NCBI GenBank assembly: GCA_031412335.1
Contig: JANOCT010000032.1
Location: 108,090-172,089, forward strand
Source of the DNA: JBBQYA01 sp031412335
Lineage (GTDB): Bacteria; Bacteroidota; Bacteroidia; Sphingobacteriales; Sphingobacteriaceae
Length of the DNA stretch: 64,000 nucleotides
Direction of reading: 5' to 3'
Shown here in pieces: positions 54,097-62,053 of the stretch (position 1 is the stretch's first letter; each line of letters opens with the position of its first letter). The translations under genes and the position numbers were made by a program. The notes under the pieces were generated by a model that saw nothing but the letters and a program-made list of their open reading frames with translations, was not told the DNA's origin and did not search any database.

Positions 54097-56075
54097 CTAT
54101 TCCCGATAAAAATTGCAGCAGAAAAAGCAGGAATTAAAATGGAATTTCCCTTTACTTTCTTAATTCCCTTTTCGTTAATTTCTTTTTCATTTAATATTTG
54201 AGTGTAAGTCCTATTGTCTGTTTTAATTGTTTTTTGAGTTGCTGAACCATTAAAACAAACTAAAATCTCGTTAAAAACATCTTTATTCGCATTATTGATG
54301 ATTTTATAAGCAATTAATCCAGAATCCAAATTAGGTATAAATTGTAAGTTACTTTCAATCATTTCGCGTGTTGTCATTCGTAAAGCTGGGTGGTTTTTCC
54401 TAAGTTTTATTAGATTTTTATAATAATTAACTTCATCAGCATTTTGCGTTTTTCGTTCCCAGTCAAACTGATTTACTATATCACCTGCGTTATACGAATT
54501 AGAATTTCCATTTTTTGTAGTTAAAAACTCTACACCACCATGCAAAAAGGGAATACCTTGAGAGGTGAGCACAATGGTATTAGCCAAACGATTCATTTTT
54601 AAACGGTTTATTTCAGAAACTCCAACATTTGCCATATTAATTTTATCAAACAAGGTCAAATCATCATGACAAGACACATAACCGATAAATTGTGAAGGCG
54701 AATTTGCCCAGGCATCTTTTGAGTAATTTACGTTAGCATAGTCAATCTGACTATGATTAACACCAGCTACAATACCAAATTTTACACTTTCAGCTGCTGC
54801 ATAATTTCCACTTACAAAGCCTTTTTCTTCATGTTTATTCCATTTACCTTTTATTCCATCTCTAAATTCGTCACTAAAAACTGCAATACTTTTTAACTTA
54901 GAAGTATTGGCTTTCAAAGCGCGTTTGTTAGCAGCAAGAGGGCTATCTTTAGCAGTCCAGCCTTCGCCATACAATAAAATATCTGGCTTTAATTTATGTA
55001 AAGTATCGCTTATTTTATTCATAGTTTCAATGTCATGAATCGCCATTAAATCAAACCGAAAACCGTCCAAATGGTACTCATTTAACCAAAAAACCAAAGA
55101 TTCAATTATAAATTTTTGCATCATCGGTTGCTCTGAAGCGGTTTCGTTTCCGCAGGCTGCTGCATCACTAAATTTTCCGTCTTCCCAATGTCTGTAATAA
55201 TATCCGGGAACTAATTGGTTGAAATTTGATTTTTCGGTTAATCCGGTATGATTGTAAACCACATCCATTACCACTCTTAACTTATTTTTGTGCAGATTTT
55301 GTACTAATTGCTTGAGTTCTTTTATTCTCGATTCCGGATTGCTAGCATCTGTCGAAAACGAACCTTCCGGAACATTATAATTCAATGGATCATATCCCCA
55401 ATTATAGGCATTGGCAGAATTACGTTCATCAATTGATCGGAAATCGAAAAAAGGCAACAGGTGAATATGTGTTACACCCATTTCATTTAAATGAGCAACT
55501 CCAGTATTTTCCAACTTAGAATTTTTAGTTTCATTTTCGGTAAAAGCCAAAAACTTCCCTTTGTTTTTCATTCCTGAATTCTTTGAAATAGAAAAATCAC
55601 GAACATTCATTTCATAAATAATACTTTCATTAATGCTATTTAATGCCGGAGAACGATCGTTTTCCCAACCCTGGGGATCGGTTGAATTTAGTTTTCCAAT
55701 AAAAGCTCGCTGTCCGTTAATTCCAACCATTTTAGCATATAGATCACAAACTTCATCATTCCAATTTCCAGCTATTTTAACTTTTACGGTATAAAATTTA
55801 CCCAGCCAATTTTCATCTCCAACACTAACCCAAGTACCATCTGAACTTTTTTCCATCTCAATTTCCTTGATTTTATTTCCACCCGTTCCTAATTGGTAAA
55901 CACTCAATTGCACTTCTTCTGCAACTGGTGCATAAACTCTGATTTGTGGACTATTTCCGACATAAGAAAGCCCCAAATCTTTGCCTTGATAGACTGGATA
56001 TGTTGAAAAATCTGGAGTTTTTGTAGATGTGGAAAGCATAAATAATAGGAGAGTGATAAAATTTGAAAGGAACAT
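54093..56075 (-). CDS. pulA: Type I pullulanase (GH13, glycogen/alpha-glucan debranching)
   Basis: A 660-residue amylase-fold enzyme that hydrolyses alpha-1,6 links. A hydrophobic start (about 1-18) suggests export, without a lipobox. A CBM48-like N-terminal domain (about 30-130) contains PQIRVYAPVAEEVQL. The TIM barrel has YNWGYDPLNYN, VYNHTG, the nucleophile aspartate in DGFRFDL (about 340), the acid glutamate in LYGEGW (about 368) and the stabilising aspartate in SCHDD (about 472). The YNWGYDP motif is diagnostic of type I pullulanase. A C-terminal beta domain closes it. It is a single gene, without a clear glycan locus around it. Confidence 0.93.
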   Translation of the reverse strand: MFLSNFITLLLFMLSTSTKTPDFSTYPVYQGKDLGLSYVGNSPQIRVYAPVAEEVQLSVYQLGTGGNKIKEIEMEKSSDGTWVSVGDENWLGKFYTVKVKIAGNWNDEVCDLYAKMVGINGQRAFIGKLNSTDPQGWENDRSPALNSINESIIYEMNVRDFSISKNSGMKNKGKFLAFTENETKNSKLENTGVAHLNEMGVTHIHLLPFFDFRSIDERNSANAYNWGYDPLNYNVPEGSFSTDASNPESRIKELKQLVQNLHKNKLRVVMDVVYNHTGLTEKSNFNQLVPGYYYRHWEDGKFSDAAACGNETASEQPMMQKFIIESLVFWLNEYHLDGFRFDLMAIHDIETMNKISDTLHKLKPDILLYGEGWTAKDSPLAANKRALKANTSKLKSIAVFSDEFRDGIKGKWNKHEEKGFVSGNYAAAESVKFGIVAGVNHSQIDYANVNYSKDAWANSPSQFIGYVSCHDDLTLFDKINMANVGVSEINRLKMNRLANTIVLTSQGIPFLHGGVEFLTTKNGNSNSYNAGDIVNQFDWERKTQNADEVNYYKNLIKLRKNHPALRMTTREMIESNLQFIPNLDSGLIAYKIINNANKDVFNEILVCFNGSATQKTIKTDNRTYTQILNEKEINEKGIKKVKGNSILIPAFSAAIFIGNS

Positions 56076-56147
56076 ATTATTTGTTTTAGATCGTTAAATT
56101 TATGTTTTTAAGAAATAGATTTCTTTTTTAATCGCAAATTATTGAAA

Positions 56148-56155
56148 TATATTTG
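56148..56155 (+). promoter_or_regulatory. -7 element of the thioredoxin-ApbE operon
   Basis: TATATTTG at 56148-56155 matches TAnnTTTG. The -33 position lacks a perfect TTG. Transcription would begin near 56161. Confidence 0.45.
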
Positions 56156-56231
56156 GACAAAATTATGAGCAAACAGATCTATTTTACAACTGTTTAGTTT
56201 TTGCTATTTCCATTTGAATTACTTTTCATTA

Positions 56232-56642
56232 ATGATACTTTTTGCCAAAACCTTTCTTACCTTCTTACTCATCAGTTTTTCTTTCGTTTTTCAAACTACG
56301 GAGAAATTGAACTATAAATTAATTGTTTTTGAAGGATCAGATTGGTGTGTAAATTGCCGAAGGCTGGAAAAAACAATTTTAAGCGACAGTAATTTTATTC
56401 ACGAGATGAAAATAAATTCGATTGAAATAGAAAGAATAGATTTTCCACAACGTAAAAAACTACCTGATTCTATTCAGCTTTATAATAAAGAAACTGCTGA
56501 CAAATACAATTTCGAAGGTAGTTTTCCAACCATTGTTTTATTAAATTCAACTAATTCAGTTTATCAAAAAATTTCATTTTCAAACCAAACGGTTGCGGAA
56601 ATGCTGAACCAAATAAAAGCTACAACTGGGCAATTGAAATGA
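56232..56642 (+). CDS. Membrane-anchored thioredoxin-fold protein of the DUF4266/DUF3570 cluster
   Basis: About 136 residues from the ATG at 56232 (a TTG at 56214 would add six). An N-terminal hydrophobic segment (MILFAKTFLTFLLISFSFVF) directs it to the periplasm as an anchored or cleaved protein. The thioredoxin-like domain has SDWCVNCRRLE (CVNC redox motif) and FPTIVLLN with the cis-proline. It is the first gene of a four-gene operon and overlaps apbE by four bases, so it is probably the redox partner of the small Cys-tailed lipoprotein downstream. That partnership is inference. Confidence 0.8.
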   Translation: MILFAKTFLTFLLISFSFVFQTTEKLNYKLIVFEGSDWCVNCRRLEKTILSDSNFIHEMKINSIEIERIDFPQRKKLPDSIQLYNKETADKYNFEGSFPTIVLLNSTNSVYQKISFSNQTVAEMLNQIKATTGQLK

Positions 56643-57571
56643 AAAGTTTTTCACTACAATGCAAACTTATGGGTTCAGCATTTGAATTGCTGGTGGTGCA
56701 TCAAAATAAATCGGATGCAGACGAACTTTTGCAACTTGGTGTACAAGAAATTAAGCGAATAGAAAATTTATTTTCTGAATTTTTACCTGATTCTCAAACG
56801 AGTTTAATAAATAATAAAGCATCACTTGCTCCATTGCAAATCGATCAGGAATGTTTTGAACTCATAAATAGAAGTCAACGGATTTCGAGCTTAACACGTG
56901 GTTGTTTTGATATCAGCGTAAGCCCGCTTAAAAAAATATACTCTTTCAAAAATATTGATTTCCAATTGCCTGACTCGCTACTAATTAAAAATACATTGGC
57001 AAGTATTGGGTTTCAGAAAATTGAATTGAATTCAATGACAAACTCTATATTTTTTAAAACAAAAGAAATGAAAATTAGCTTTTCCGCAATTGGTAAAGGT
57101 TATGCATCAGATCAGGTAAAAAAATTATGGATGAAAGAAGGCATTGAATCAGGATTCATTAATGCAAGTGGCGACCTAAATGCTTTCGGTGCACGACCTG
57201 ATGGTTCTGAATGGAAAATTGGAATAGCACATCCAGATAATCAACATAAAATTATTTTATATGTTCCGGTGCAAAATGCTTCTGTTGCTACCTCTGGTGA
57301 TTATGAACAATATTTTATTCATAATAACATTCGCTATTCTCATACCATAAATCCATTTACTGGCCTACCAGTTACGGGTATTAAAAGTGTTTCCGTATTT
57401 TCTCCAGGTGCCGAACTTTCAGATGCTTTGGCAACAGCAATTTATGTAATGGGAGTAAAAGAAGGTCTTATCTTTGCCAACCAACTTCCCGATACTCATT
57501 GTATTATTATAGATGGTAGTAATAAAATTCATTTTTCAGAAAAACTCAATTATGAAACGTTATCTACTTAG
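56639..57571 (+). CDS. apbE: FAD:protein FMN transferase, ApbE family
   Basis: A 310-residue flavinyltransferase that attaches FMN to a threonine of a target protein, using FAD and magnesium. KLMGSAFELLV starts the fold. The core has SFSAIGKGYASD, GFINASGDLNAFG, SVATSGDYEQYF and HTINPFTGLPV, and the metal-binding SDALATAIYVMG ends it. It has no visible signal peptide or lipobox, which is unusual because many ApbE proteins are periplasmic lipoproteins. The DUF4266 start lies inside its last codons. No flavinylation-site motif protein is obvious in the window. Confidence 0.92.
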   Translation: MKSFSLQCKLMGSAFELLVVHQNKSDADELLQLGVQEIKRIENLFSEFLPDSQTSLINNKASLAPLQIDQECFELINRSQRISSLTRGCFDISVSPLKKIYSFKNIDFQLPDSLLIKNTLASIGFQKIELNSMTNSIFFKTKEMKISFSAIGKGYASDQVKKLWMKEGIESGFINASGDLNAFGARPDGSEWKIGIAHPDNQHKIILYVPVQNASVATSGDYEQYFIHNNIRYSHTINPFTGLPVTGIKSVSVFSPGAELSDALATAIYVMGVKEGLIFANQLPDTHCIIIDGSNKIHFSEKLNYETLST

Positions 57572-57770
57572 GATTTTCATTGTTTTGGTTATGCTGAGCA
57601 TGTATTCCTGCATAAATTTAAAGCCATACGAGCGTGTATATGTAAACGATCCGCAAATGCTAATGGATATGGATGCAGGTAAAAATTTTGAAAACTATGT
57701 ACACTCCATTCGAGAAGGTGCAATACCTGCCGGAACTAAAAAAAGCAGCGGAGGCTGTGGATGCAACTGA
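57552..57770 (+). CDS. DUF4266 small lipoprotein with GGCGCN tail
   Basis: A 72-residue protein starting at ATG 57552, whose start overlaps the end of apbE by about 20 bases. A GTG at 57513 is in frame but lengthens it into apbE. The signal peptide MKRYLLRIFIVLVMLSMYSC gives a lipoprotein with the acylated Cys at 20. The mature part has YERVYVNDPQMLMDMDA and ends SSGGCGCN, two cysteines in the last four residues. The family is known as DUF4266 and has no established function. The C-terminal Cys pair suggests metal binding or disulfide chemistry with the thioredoxin-like neighbour. Confidence 0.85.
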   Translation: MKRYLLRIFIVLVMLSMYSCINLKPYERVYVNDPQMLMDMDAGKNFENYVHSIREGAIPAGTKKSSGGCGCN

Positions 57771-57778
57771 GCTTTTGT

Positions 57779-58987
57779 ATGAAAAAGAAATATCTGATTC
57801 TCGCAAGTTTTGTATTCTCTCAATTATTTGCCAGCGCACAAATACTAAAAGATACAACTAAAAATAAGCTCAGTAAATCTGAAATTGAGTTAGTCTATAA
57901 TCACTATCAGCAAAATGGAAATAATTCGGCAGTAACTGGTGGCATAGGAACTGAAAAATTAACTGTTTTTGGACCGAGTATCACACAAAAAAATACATTT
58001 GGCAATAACACTCTTTCAGTAAATCTGGGAATTGACGTTATTTCTTCTGCCTCAACCGATAACATTGATTATGTAGTTTCTTCCGCTTCGCTAGTCGATC
58101 GTAGATTTTACATCAACGGAGATTATTCTAAGGATTTAGAAAGCAAAAATCTTAGTTTGAATGGTGGTTTGGGATTATCAGGAGAAAGTGACTATTTATC
58201 TCTTTCCGGCAATATTGGCTTTACAAAAAAAGATAAAGCGAATATGCGTTCATTTTCTGCACGTGTTCAGATTTTGCAAGATGATTTGCGATGGGGAAGA
58301 GGAAATCCGGGATATTACCGCCCGGTGAAATTAATATATCCGAGCGAATTGCGTTATAAAGATTGGTATGAGGGTTATAAACGTAATTCTTATATCCTAA
58401 AATTAGGTTTTACTCAATTATTAAATAAACGAAATACGGTTGGCTTTTTTCCTGAATTTACTTTTCAGCAAGGTTTACTCGCTACTCCATTTCACCGCGT
58501 TTACTTTTCCGATGGTTCCCTAGCAGTTGAAAATTTGCCCAACACTCGTTTCAAAACCGCCGCTGCTATTAAACTAAATACGTTTGTAGGTGGCAGATTT
58601 ATTCTTAAAAACACCATTAATGGATATACTGACGATTTTGGAATACAAGCAATTGCTTTTGAGCATGAAACAGCAATAAAATTAAAACCCTCTTTAACTC
58701 TTTTGCCAGCATTCAGAATATATTCTCAGCAAGGTTCCCGTTATTTTAACGGTTTCCAAGCACATTCTAGCATAGAAGAGTTTTACACATCTGATTATGA
58801 TCTATCTGATTTTCAACGGTTTAATATTGGTCTTGGTGTTAATTATTCTTCTCAGAAATATGTTAGTAAAAAGCGTACGTTATCTAATTTTCTGTTACGT
58901 TATACCTATTCAAACAGGTCAAACAACCTCCAATCGCATATTTTTTCGCTTATCATTCAAACCTCACGAAACAAACAAAGTAGTTAA
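57779..58987 (+). CDS. DUF3570 outer-membrane beta-barrel protein
   Basis: About 402 residues from ATG 57779 (an upstream frame from 57761 would overlap the DUF4266 stop). Signal peptide about 1-19, cleaved near ASAQ. The body has many alternating strands of an outer-membrane barrel, with NYSSQKY and LLRYTYSNRSN near the end and an Arg/aromatic-rich WGRGNPGYYRPVKLIYPSE segment. The family is DUF3570 of unknown function, which co-occurs with the DUF4266 and ApbE genes. It is the last gene of the operon and would form the outer-membrane part of that system. Confidence 0.85.
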   Translation: MKKKYLILASFVFSQLFASAQILKDTTKNKLSKSEIELVYNHYQQNGNNSAVTGGIGTEKLTVFGPSITQKNTFGNNTLSVNLGIDVISSASTDNIDYVVSSASLVDRRFYINGDYSKDLESKNLSLNGGLGLSGESDYLSLSGNIGFTKKDKANMRSFSARVQILQDDLRWGRGNPGYYRPVKLIYPSELRYKDWYEGYKRNSYILKLGFTQLLNKRNTVGFFPEFTFQQGLLATPFHRVYFSDGSLAVENLPNTRFKTAAAIKLNTFVGGRFILKNTINGYTDDFGIQAIAFEHETAIKLKPSLTLLPAFRIYSQQGSRYFNGFQAHSSIEEFYTSDYDLSDFQRFNIGLGVNYSSQKYVSKKRTLSNFLLRYTYSNRSNNLQSHIFSLIIQTSRNKQSS

Positions 58988-58995
58988 AATACAAT

Positions 58996-59073
58996 TTATC
59001 ACGGATTTACGTGATAATCTCAAATATCACGGATTTACGTGATAATCCTAAATATCACGGATTTATGTGATAT
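58996..59073 (+). promoter_or_regulatory. Three 28-bp-spaced palindromic operators upstream of the satD-like gene
   Basis: Three copies of TATCACG-GATTTA-CGTGATA (the third with TGTGATA) at 58996-59017, 59025-59044 and 59052-59073, with centres exactly 28 bases apart. A TATATTTG box at 59071-59078 overlaps the third copy, so a protein bound there would block or modulate the promoter. The satD-like start is at 59098. Confidence 0.75.
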
Positions 59074-59097
59074 ATTTGATTATTCAATCCAAAATCA

Positions 59098-59709
59098 ATG
59101 ATTAGTGTACTTACAGGCGATATTATAAACTCAAGGAAGGTAGAACCTAAAATATGGCTTAACACATTAAAAAAAGAATTAAACATCTTAGGAACCACGC
59201 CGGCAACCTGGGAAATATATCGCGGCGATAGCTTTCAGATCGAAATAAAAGAACCTGAAACTGCAATCGCTTTTGCCATACAACTAAAAGTAAAAATAAA
59301 ATTAATCAAAGGATTGGATACCCGATTAGCCATAGGAATTGGAGATAAAACCTATTCGGCTAAAAAAGTAACCGAATCCAATGGTACAGCCTTTGTCTTT
59401 TCTGGGGAATTAGTAGAAGAACTAAAGAAAAATAAAATAAATCTGGCTATCAGAAGTGCCGATGAACAGTTTGATAAGGAAATAAATTTATACCTAAAAC
59501 TGGCATTAATAACCATGAACCACTGGACAGCAAACGATTGCGAAACTATTTATGCTGCACTTACCAATCCAGATAAATTGCAACAAGAGCTTGGAGAAAC
59601 ATTAGGAATCAAGCAAAATGCCGTAAGTTCGAGGTTAAAAAGATCGCGGTTCGAAGAAATAAGCGAATTAATAGCCATGTTTAAACATAAAATTAATGGT
59701 CTCAAATGA
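59098..59709 (+). CDS. SatD-family protein, probable autoregulator
   Basis: A 203-residue protein. The N-terminal half (about 1-120) begins MISVLTGDIINSRKVEP and has RLAIGIGDK, matching the SatD family (PF16264). The C-terminal part (about 135-203; WTANDCETIYAALT then IKQNAVSSRLKRSRFEEI) looks like a helix-turn-helix DNA-binding domain. Three matching palindromes lie directly upstream, so self-control is likely. It overlaps the DUF3307 gene by four bases. The cellular function of SatD-type proteins is not established. Confidence 0.75.
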   Translation: MISVLTGDIINSRKVEPKIWLNTLKKELNILGTTPATWEIYRGDSFQIEIKEPETAIAFAIQLKVKIKLIKGLDTRLAIGIGDKTYSAKKVTESNGTAFVFSGELVEELKKNKINLAIRSADEQFDKEINLYLKLALITMNHWTANDCETIYAALTNPDKLQQELGETLGIKQNAVSSRLKRSRFEEISELIAMFKHKINGLK

Positions 59710-60422
59710 TTTTGCTCATAAAACTATTTCTTGCACACTTAATAGGTGATTTTTTGCTACAGCCAAACTCTTGGGTAGAAGCAAAAGAACGTAAGAAACT
59801 AAAAGCCTATCAGCTTTATCTCCATATTTTATTACATGGCGCACTCATTATGGTTTTAGTTTGGGATTGGAATTTTCTCACTTGGGCTTTTATGCTGGCG
59901 ATCATTCACGGCGTAATAGACACCATAAAACTATACGTGCAAAGCCATAAAACCCGTCGAATGTACTTCTTCGCCGACCAACTCGCTCATGCACTTTCAA
60001 TCTATTTTGTTTGTAGTTTTTACCTAGGTTATTCGGTAATCAATCCTAAACTATTGGCAAATATTGATCTTTTATTAATTACTTTATTAATTTTTCTAAC
60101 GGTTCCAGTTTCAAATTTCATCAAAGTATTTATTTCTAAATGGACTCCGCATACCGAATCAACAGAGAAAGAATCATTAGAAGATGCAGGTAAATTTATT
60201 GGAATATTTGAGCGTTTGCTCGTATTTATTTTTGTGATTTCTAACCATTGGGAAGCTGTAGGATTTTTATTGGCAGCAAAATCTGTATTCCGTTTTGGCG
60301 ATTTAAAAGAGGCTAAAGACCGCAAACTAACCGAATACATTCTAATAGGAACCTTACTCAGTTTTGGAGTTGCAATTGTAGCAGGGATGGAGTATGGCTG
60401 GATAATTCTGAAAAATAACTAA
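59706..60422 (+). CDS. DUF3307 integral membrane protein
   Basis: A 238-residue protein with about six membrane segments. The start has FLAHLIGDFLLQPNSWVEAK, and later HLLHGALI-like and HGVIDTIKLY segments with conserved histidines are typical of DUF3307. Other recognisable parts are RRMYFFADQLAHALSI and GDLKEAKDRKLTEYILIGT. The pair with a SatD-like protein recurs in bacteria. Function unknown. It is co-translated with the upstream gene (ATGA overlap). Confidence 0.82.
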   Translation: MILLIKLFLAHLIGDFLLQPNSWVEAKERKKLKAYQLYLHILLHGALIMVLVWDWNFLTWAFMLAIIHGVIDTIKLYVQSHKTRRMYFFADQLAHALSIYFVCSFYLGYSVINPKLLANIDLLLITLLIFLTVPVSNFIKVFISKWTPHTESTEKESLEDAGKFIGIFERLLVFIFVISNHWEAVGFLLAAKSVFRFGDLKEAKDRKLTEYILIGTLLSFGVAIVAGMEYGWIILKNN

Positions 60423-60463
60423 ATCGGTAGTAATTGTTTAATTAAATAAACAACAATTTAACT

Positions 60464-60608
60464 TCGGAGCGCTTAGGCTTAGTCCCCAACATTGTTGTGG
60501 ATTTTTTTCTTTTAAGAAACAATTAAATTTAGATTCTTCATTTTATTCAGAATTTAAATTTAGCCGATAGCCCGGCCCGTTTTTCGTCTCGTCAGAAATG
60601 ACGAGACC
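60464..60608. repeat. Dispersed repeat, left copy (inverted relative to the right copy)
   Basis: About 145 bases, reverse-complementary to 61832-61973 at roughly 75% by eye. Hallmarks are the terminal hairpin GTCTCGTC/GACGAGAC, GATAGCCCGGCC, GATTCTTCATT, AAACAATTAAA and CTTAGTCC. It lies in the 281-base gap after the DUF3307 gene, which holds no gene. Confidence 0.75.
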
Positions 60609-60703
60609 AATATTAAATTTAACATGTTGTTTTTTAACTATTTAATTTGTTAAAATTAAAATCAAAACGCACAACGTTTTAACTAATATTATTTTTTTAA
60701 TCG

Positions 60704-61558
60704 TCAACCTAATTTCTTACCAAAAAACTCCAAGGTTCTACTCCAAGCTAGTTTTGCTGCTTCTTCATTATATCTTGGTCCAGCAGTATCGTTATGAAAT
60801 GCATGATTAACACCTTCGTAAACGTACATTTCGTATTCAACATTATTGCTTTTTAAAGCCTCTTCATAAGATGCAATTCCGGCGTTTATACGTTCGTCAA
60901 GGCTTGCATAATGCAGTTGTACTGCAGCTTTAATTTTTGAAACCTCGTCTGATTTAGGTTGCAAGCCATAAAAAGAAACTGCTGCTTTTAAGTTAGAAAC
61001 ATGAACTGCGAGATTATTGGCTATTGCACCACCCCAGCAAAAACCTACACAAGCAAATTTTCCATTGCAATCATTTCGGGTGGCAGCATAATTAAATGCT
61101 TTACTAAAATTATTGAGCGATTGTTTTGGATCCATTTTACTAAATTCAGCTCTAGCTTCATCCTCAGTTGCTGGCAATTTTGGTAAAACTGAAAGTGCAT
61201 TTGGAGCAATGGCAAGATATCCAGCTTTAGCTACCCGCCTTGCAACATCTTCTATATGTGCATTCAGTCCTCTGTTTTCGTGTATTACAATTACAGTTGA
61301 ATAAACTCCATCCTGTTTTGGTCGGGCAATATAGGCCTGCATTTCGCAATTATCTCCTTTGTATTTTACTCGTTCAGTAAATAAATCATCTTCAATCCCT
61401 ACAGCATTTGCTTTTGCGTAATTCGACTCAAGCATAGGCAAAAGTGATAATGCAGCTGCAGTGCCACCAACCAAAATCGCAAGCCGTTTAATGAATTCTT
61501 TTCGGCTTAATGGCTTATGTGTGTATTCATCGTAAAGGTTTATTATTTTCTGATCCAT
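60704..61558 (-). CDS. Dienelactone hydrolase family protein
   Basis: A 284-residue alpha/beta hydrolase with an N-terminal extension SRKEFIKRLAILVGG followed by TAAALSLL and ESNYAKANA, resembling a Tat-like or Sec signal; the basic-Phe-x-Lys-Arg lead lacks the classical twin arginine. The nucleophile cysteine of the family lies in VGFCWGG (GxCxGG), and the aspartate and histidine appear near YEGVNHAFHNDTA. VIVIHENRGLN is the conserved oxyanion region. Substrate is unknown; true dienelactone activity is not implied. An inverted pair of repeats flanks it. Confidence 0.9.
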   Translation of the reverse strand: MDQKIINLYDEYTHKPLSRKEFIKRLAILVGGTAAALSLLPMLESNYAKANAVGIEDDLFTERVKYKGDNCEMQAYIARPKQDGVYSTVIVIHENRGLNAHIEDVARRVAKAGYLAIAPNALSVLPKLPATEDEARAEFSKMDPKQSLNNFSKAFNYAATRNDCNGKFACVGFCWGGAIANNLAVHVSNLKAAVSFYGLQPKSDEVSKIKAAVQLHYASLDERINAGIASYEEALKSNNVEYEMYVYEGVNHAFHNDTAGPRYNEEAAKLAWSRTLEFFGKKLG

Positions 61559-61831
61559 GTTAATTGGTTATTAAAAGAGATTAATTAGTACTGCTTAGAT
61601 TTATTTATTTATAGTTTTTCCTAAATTTTATAAAACCATATCAAAAATAGTGCTTATTTAAATTATGATTGGCTTCAAAAAAGGTTTATTTTTTCATACA
61701 TTTTGGTGTTTCTCTTGTTTAAATATTTAAAATATACCCGTTGTGCGGTTCAGTTAATTTTTTAATTATGCTTATTTTAGATTTTTATTTTTTTTAACTA
61801 TATGATAAACAGTATGTTTTAAAATTACTTT

Positions 61832-61973
61832 GGTCTCGTCATTTCTGACGAGATGAAAAGGGGTCGGGCTATCCGCTTTTTTGCTATTCTGAGAGAAATG
61901 AAGAATCTTGATTTAATTGTTTTTTTTAAAGGAAAAAAATCCGCCTTTGGCGGACTAAGCCTTCTACCTCCGA
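61832..61973. repeat. Dispersed repeat, right copy
   Basis: About 142 bases with GTCTCGTC/GACGAGAT hairpin, GGTCGGGCTATCCGC, GAAGAATCTTGATTTAATTG, a TCCGCC/GGCGGA hairpin, and GACTAAGCCT. It is the inverse of 60464-60608, lies in a gene-free 495-base gap, and could act as a transcription terminator. Confidence 0.75.
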
Positions 61974-62053
61974 TTTTAGGTTCTATTATATTGATTTAAA
62001 TCGCACAAAAAGTTAAAATATATGTTTAATTGTAACTTAAAAAAGTAAATCCA

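Noticed and set aside
57513..57551. DUF4266 starting at GTG 57513
   Set aside because: That start lies well inside apbE and precedes the signal peptide; ATG 57552 gives a proper lipoprotein signal.
58996..59073. Short CRISPR array
   Set aside because: Three 28-base units are directly tandem with no unique spacers. The palindrome and promoter position fit operators, and there are no cas genes.
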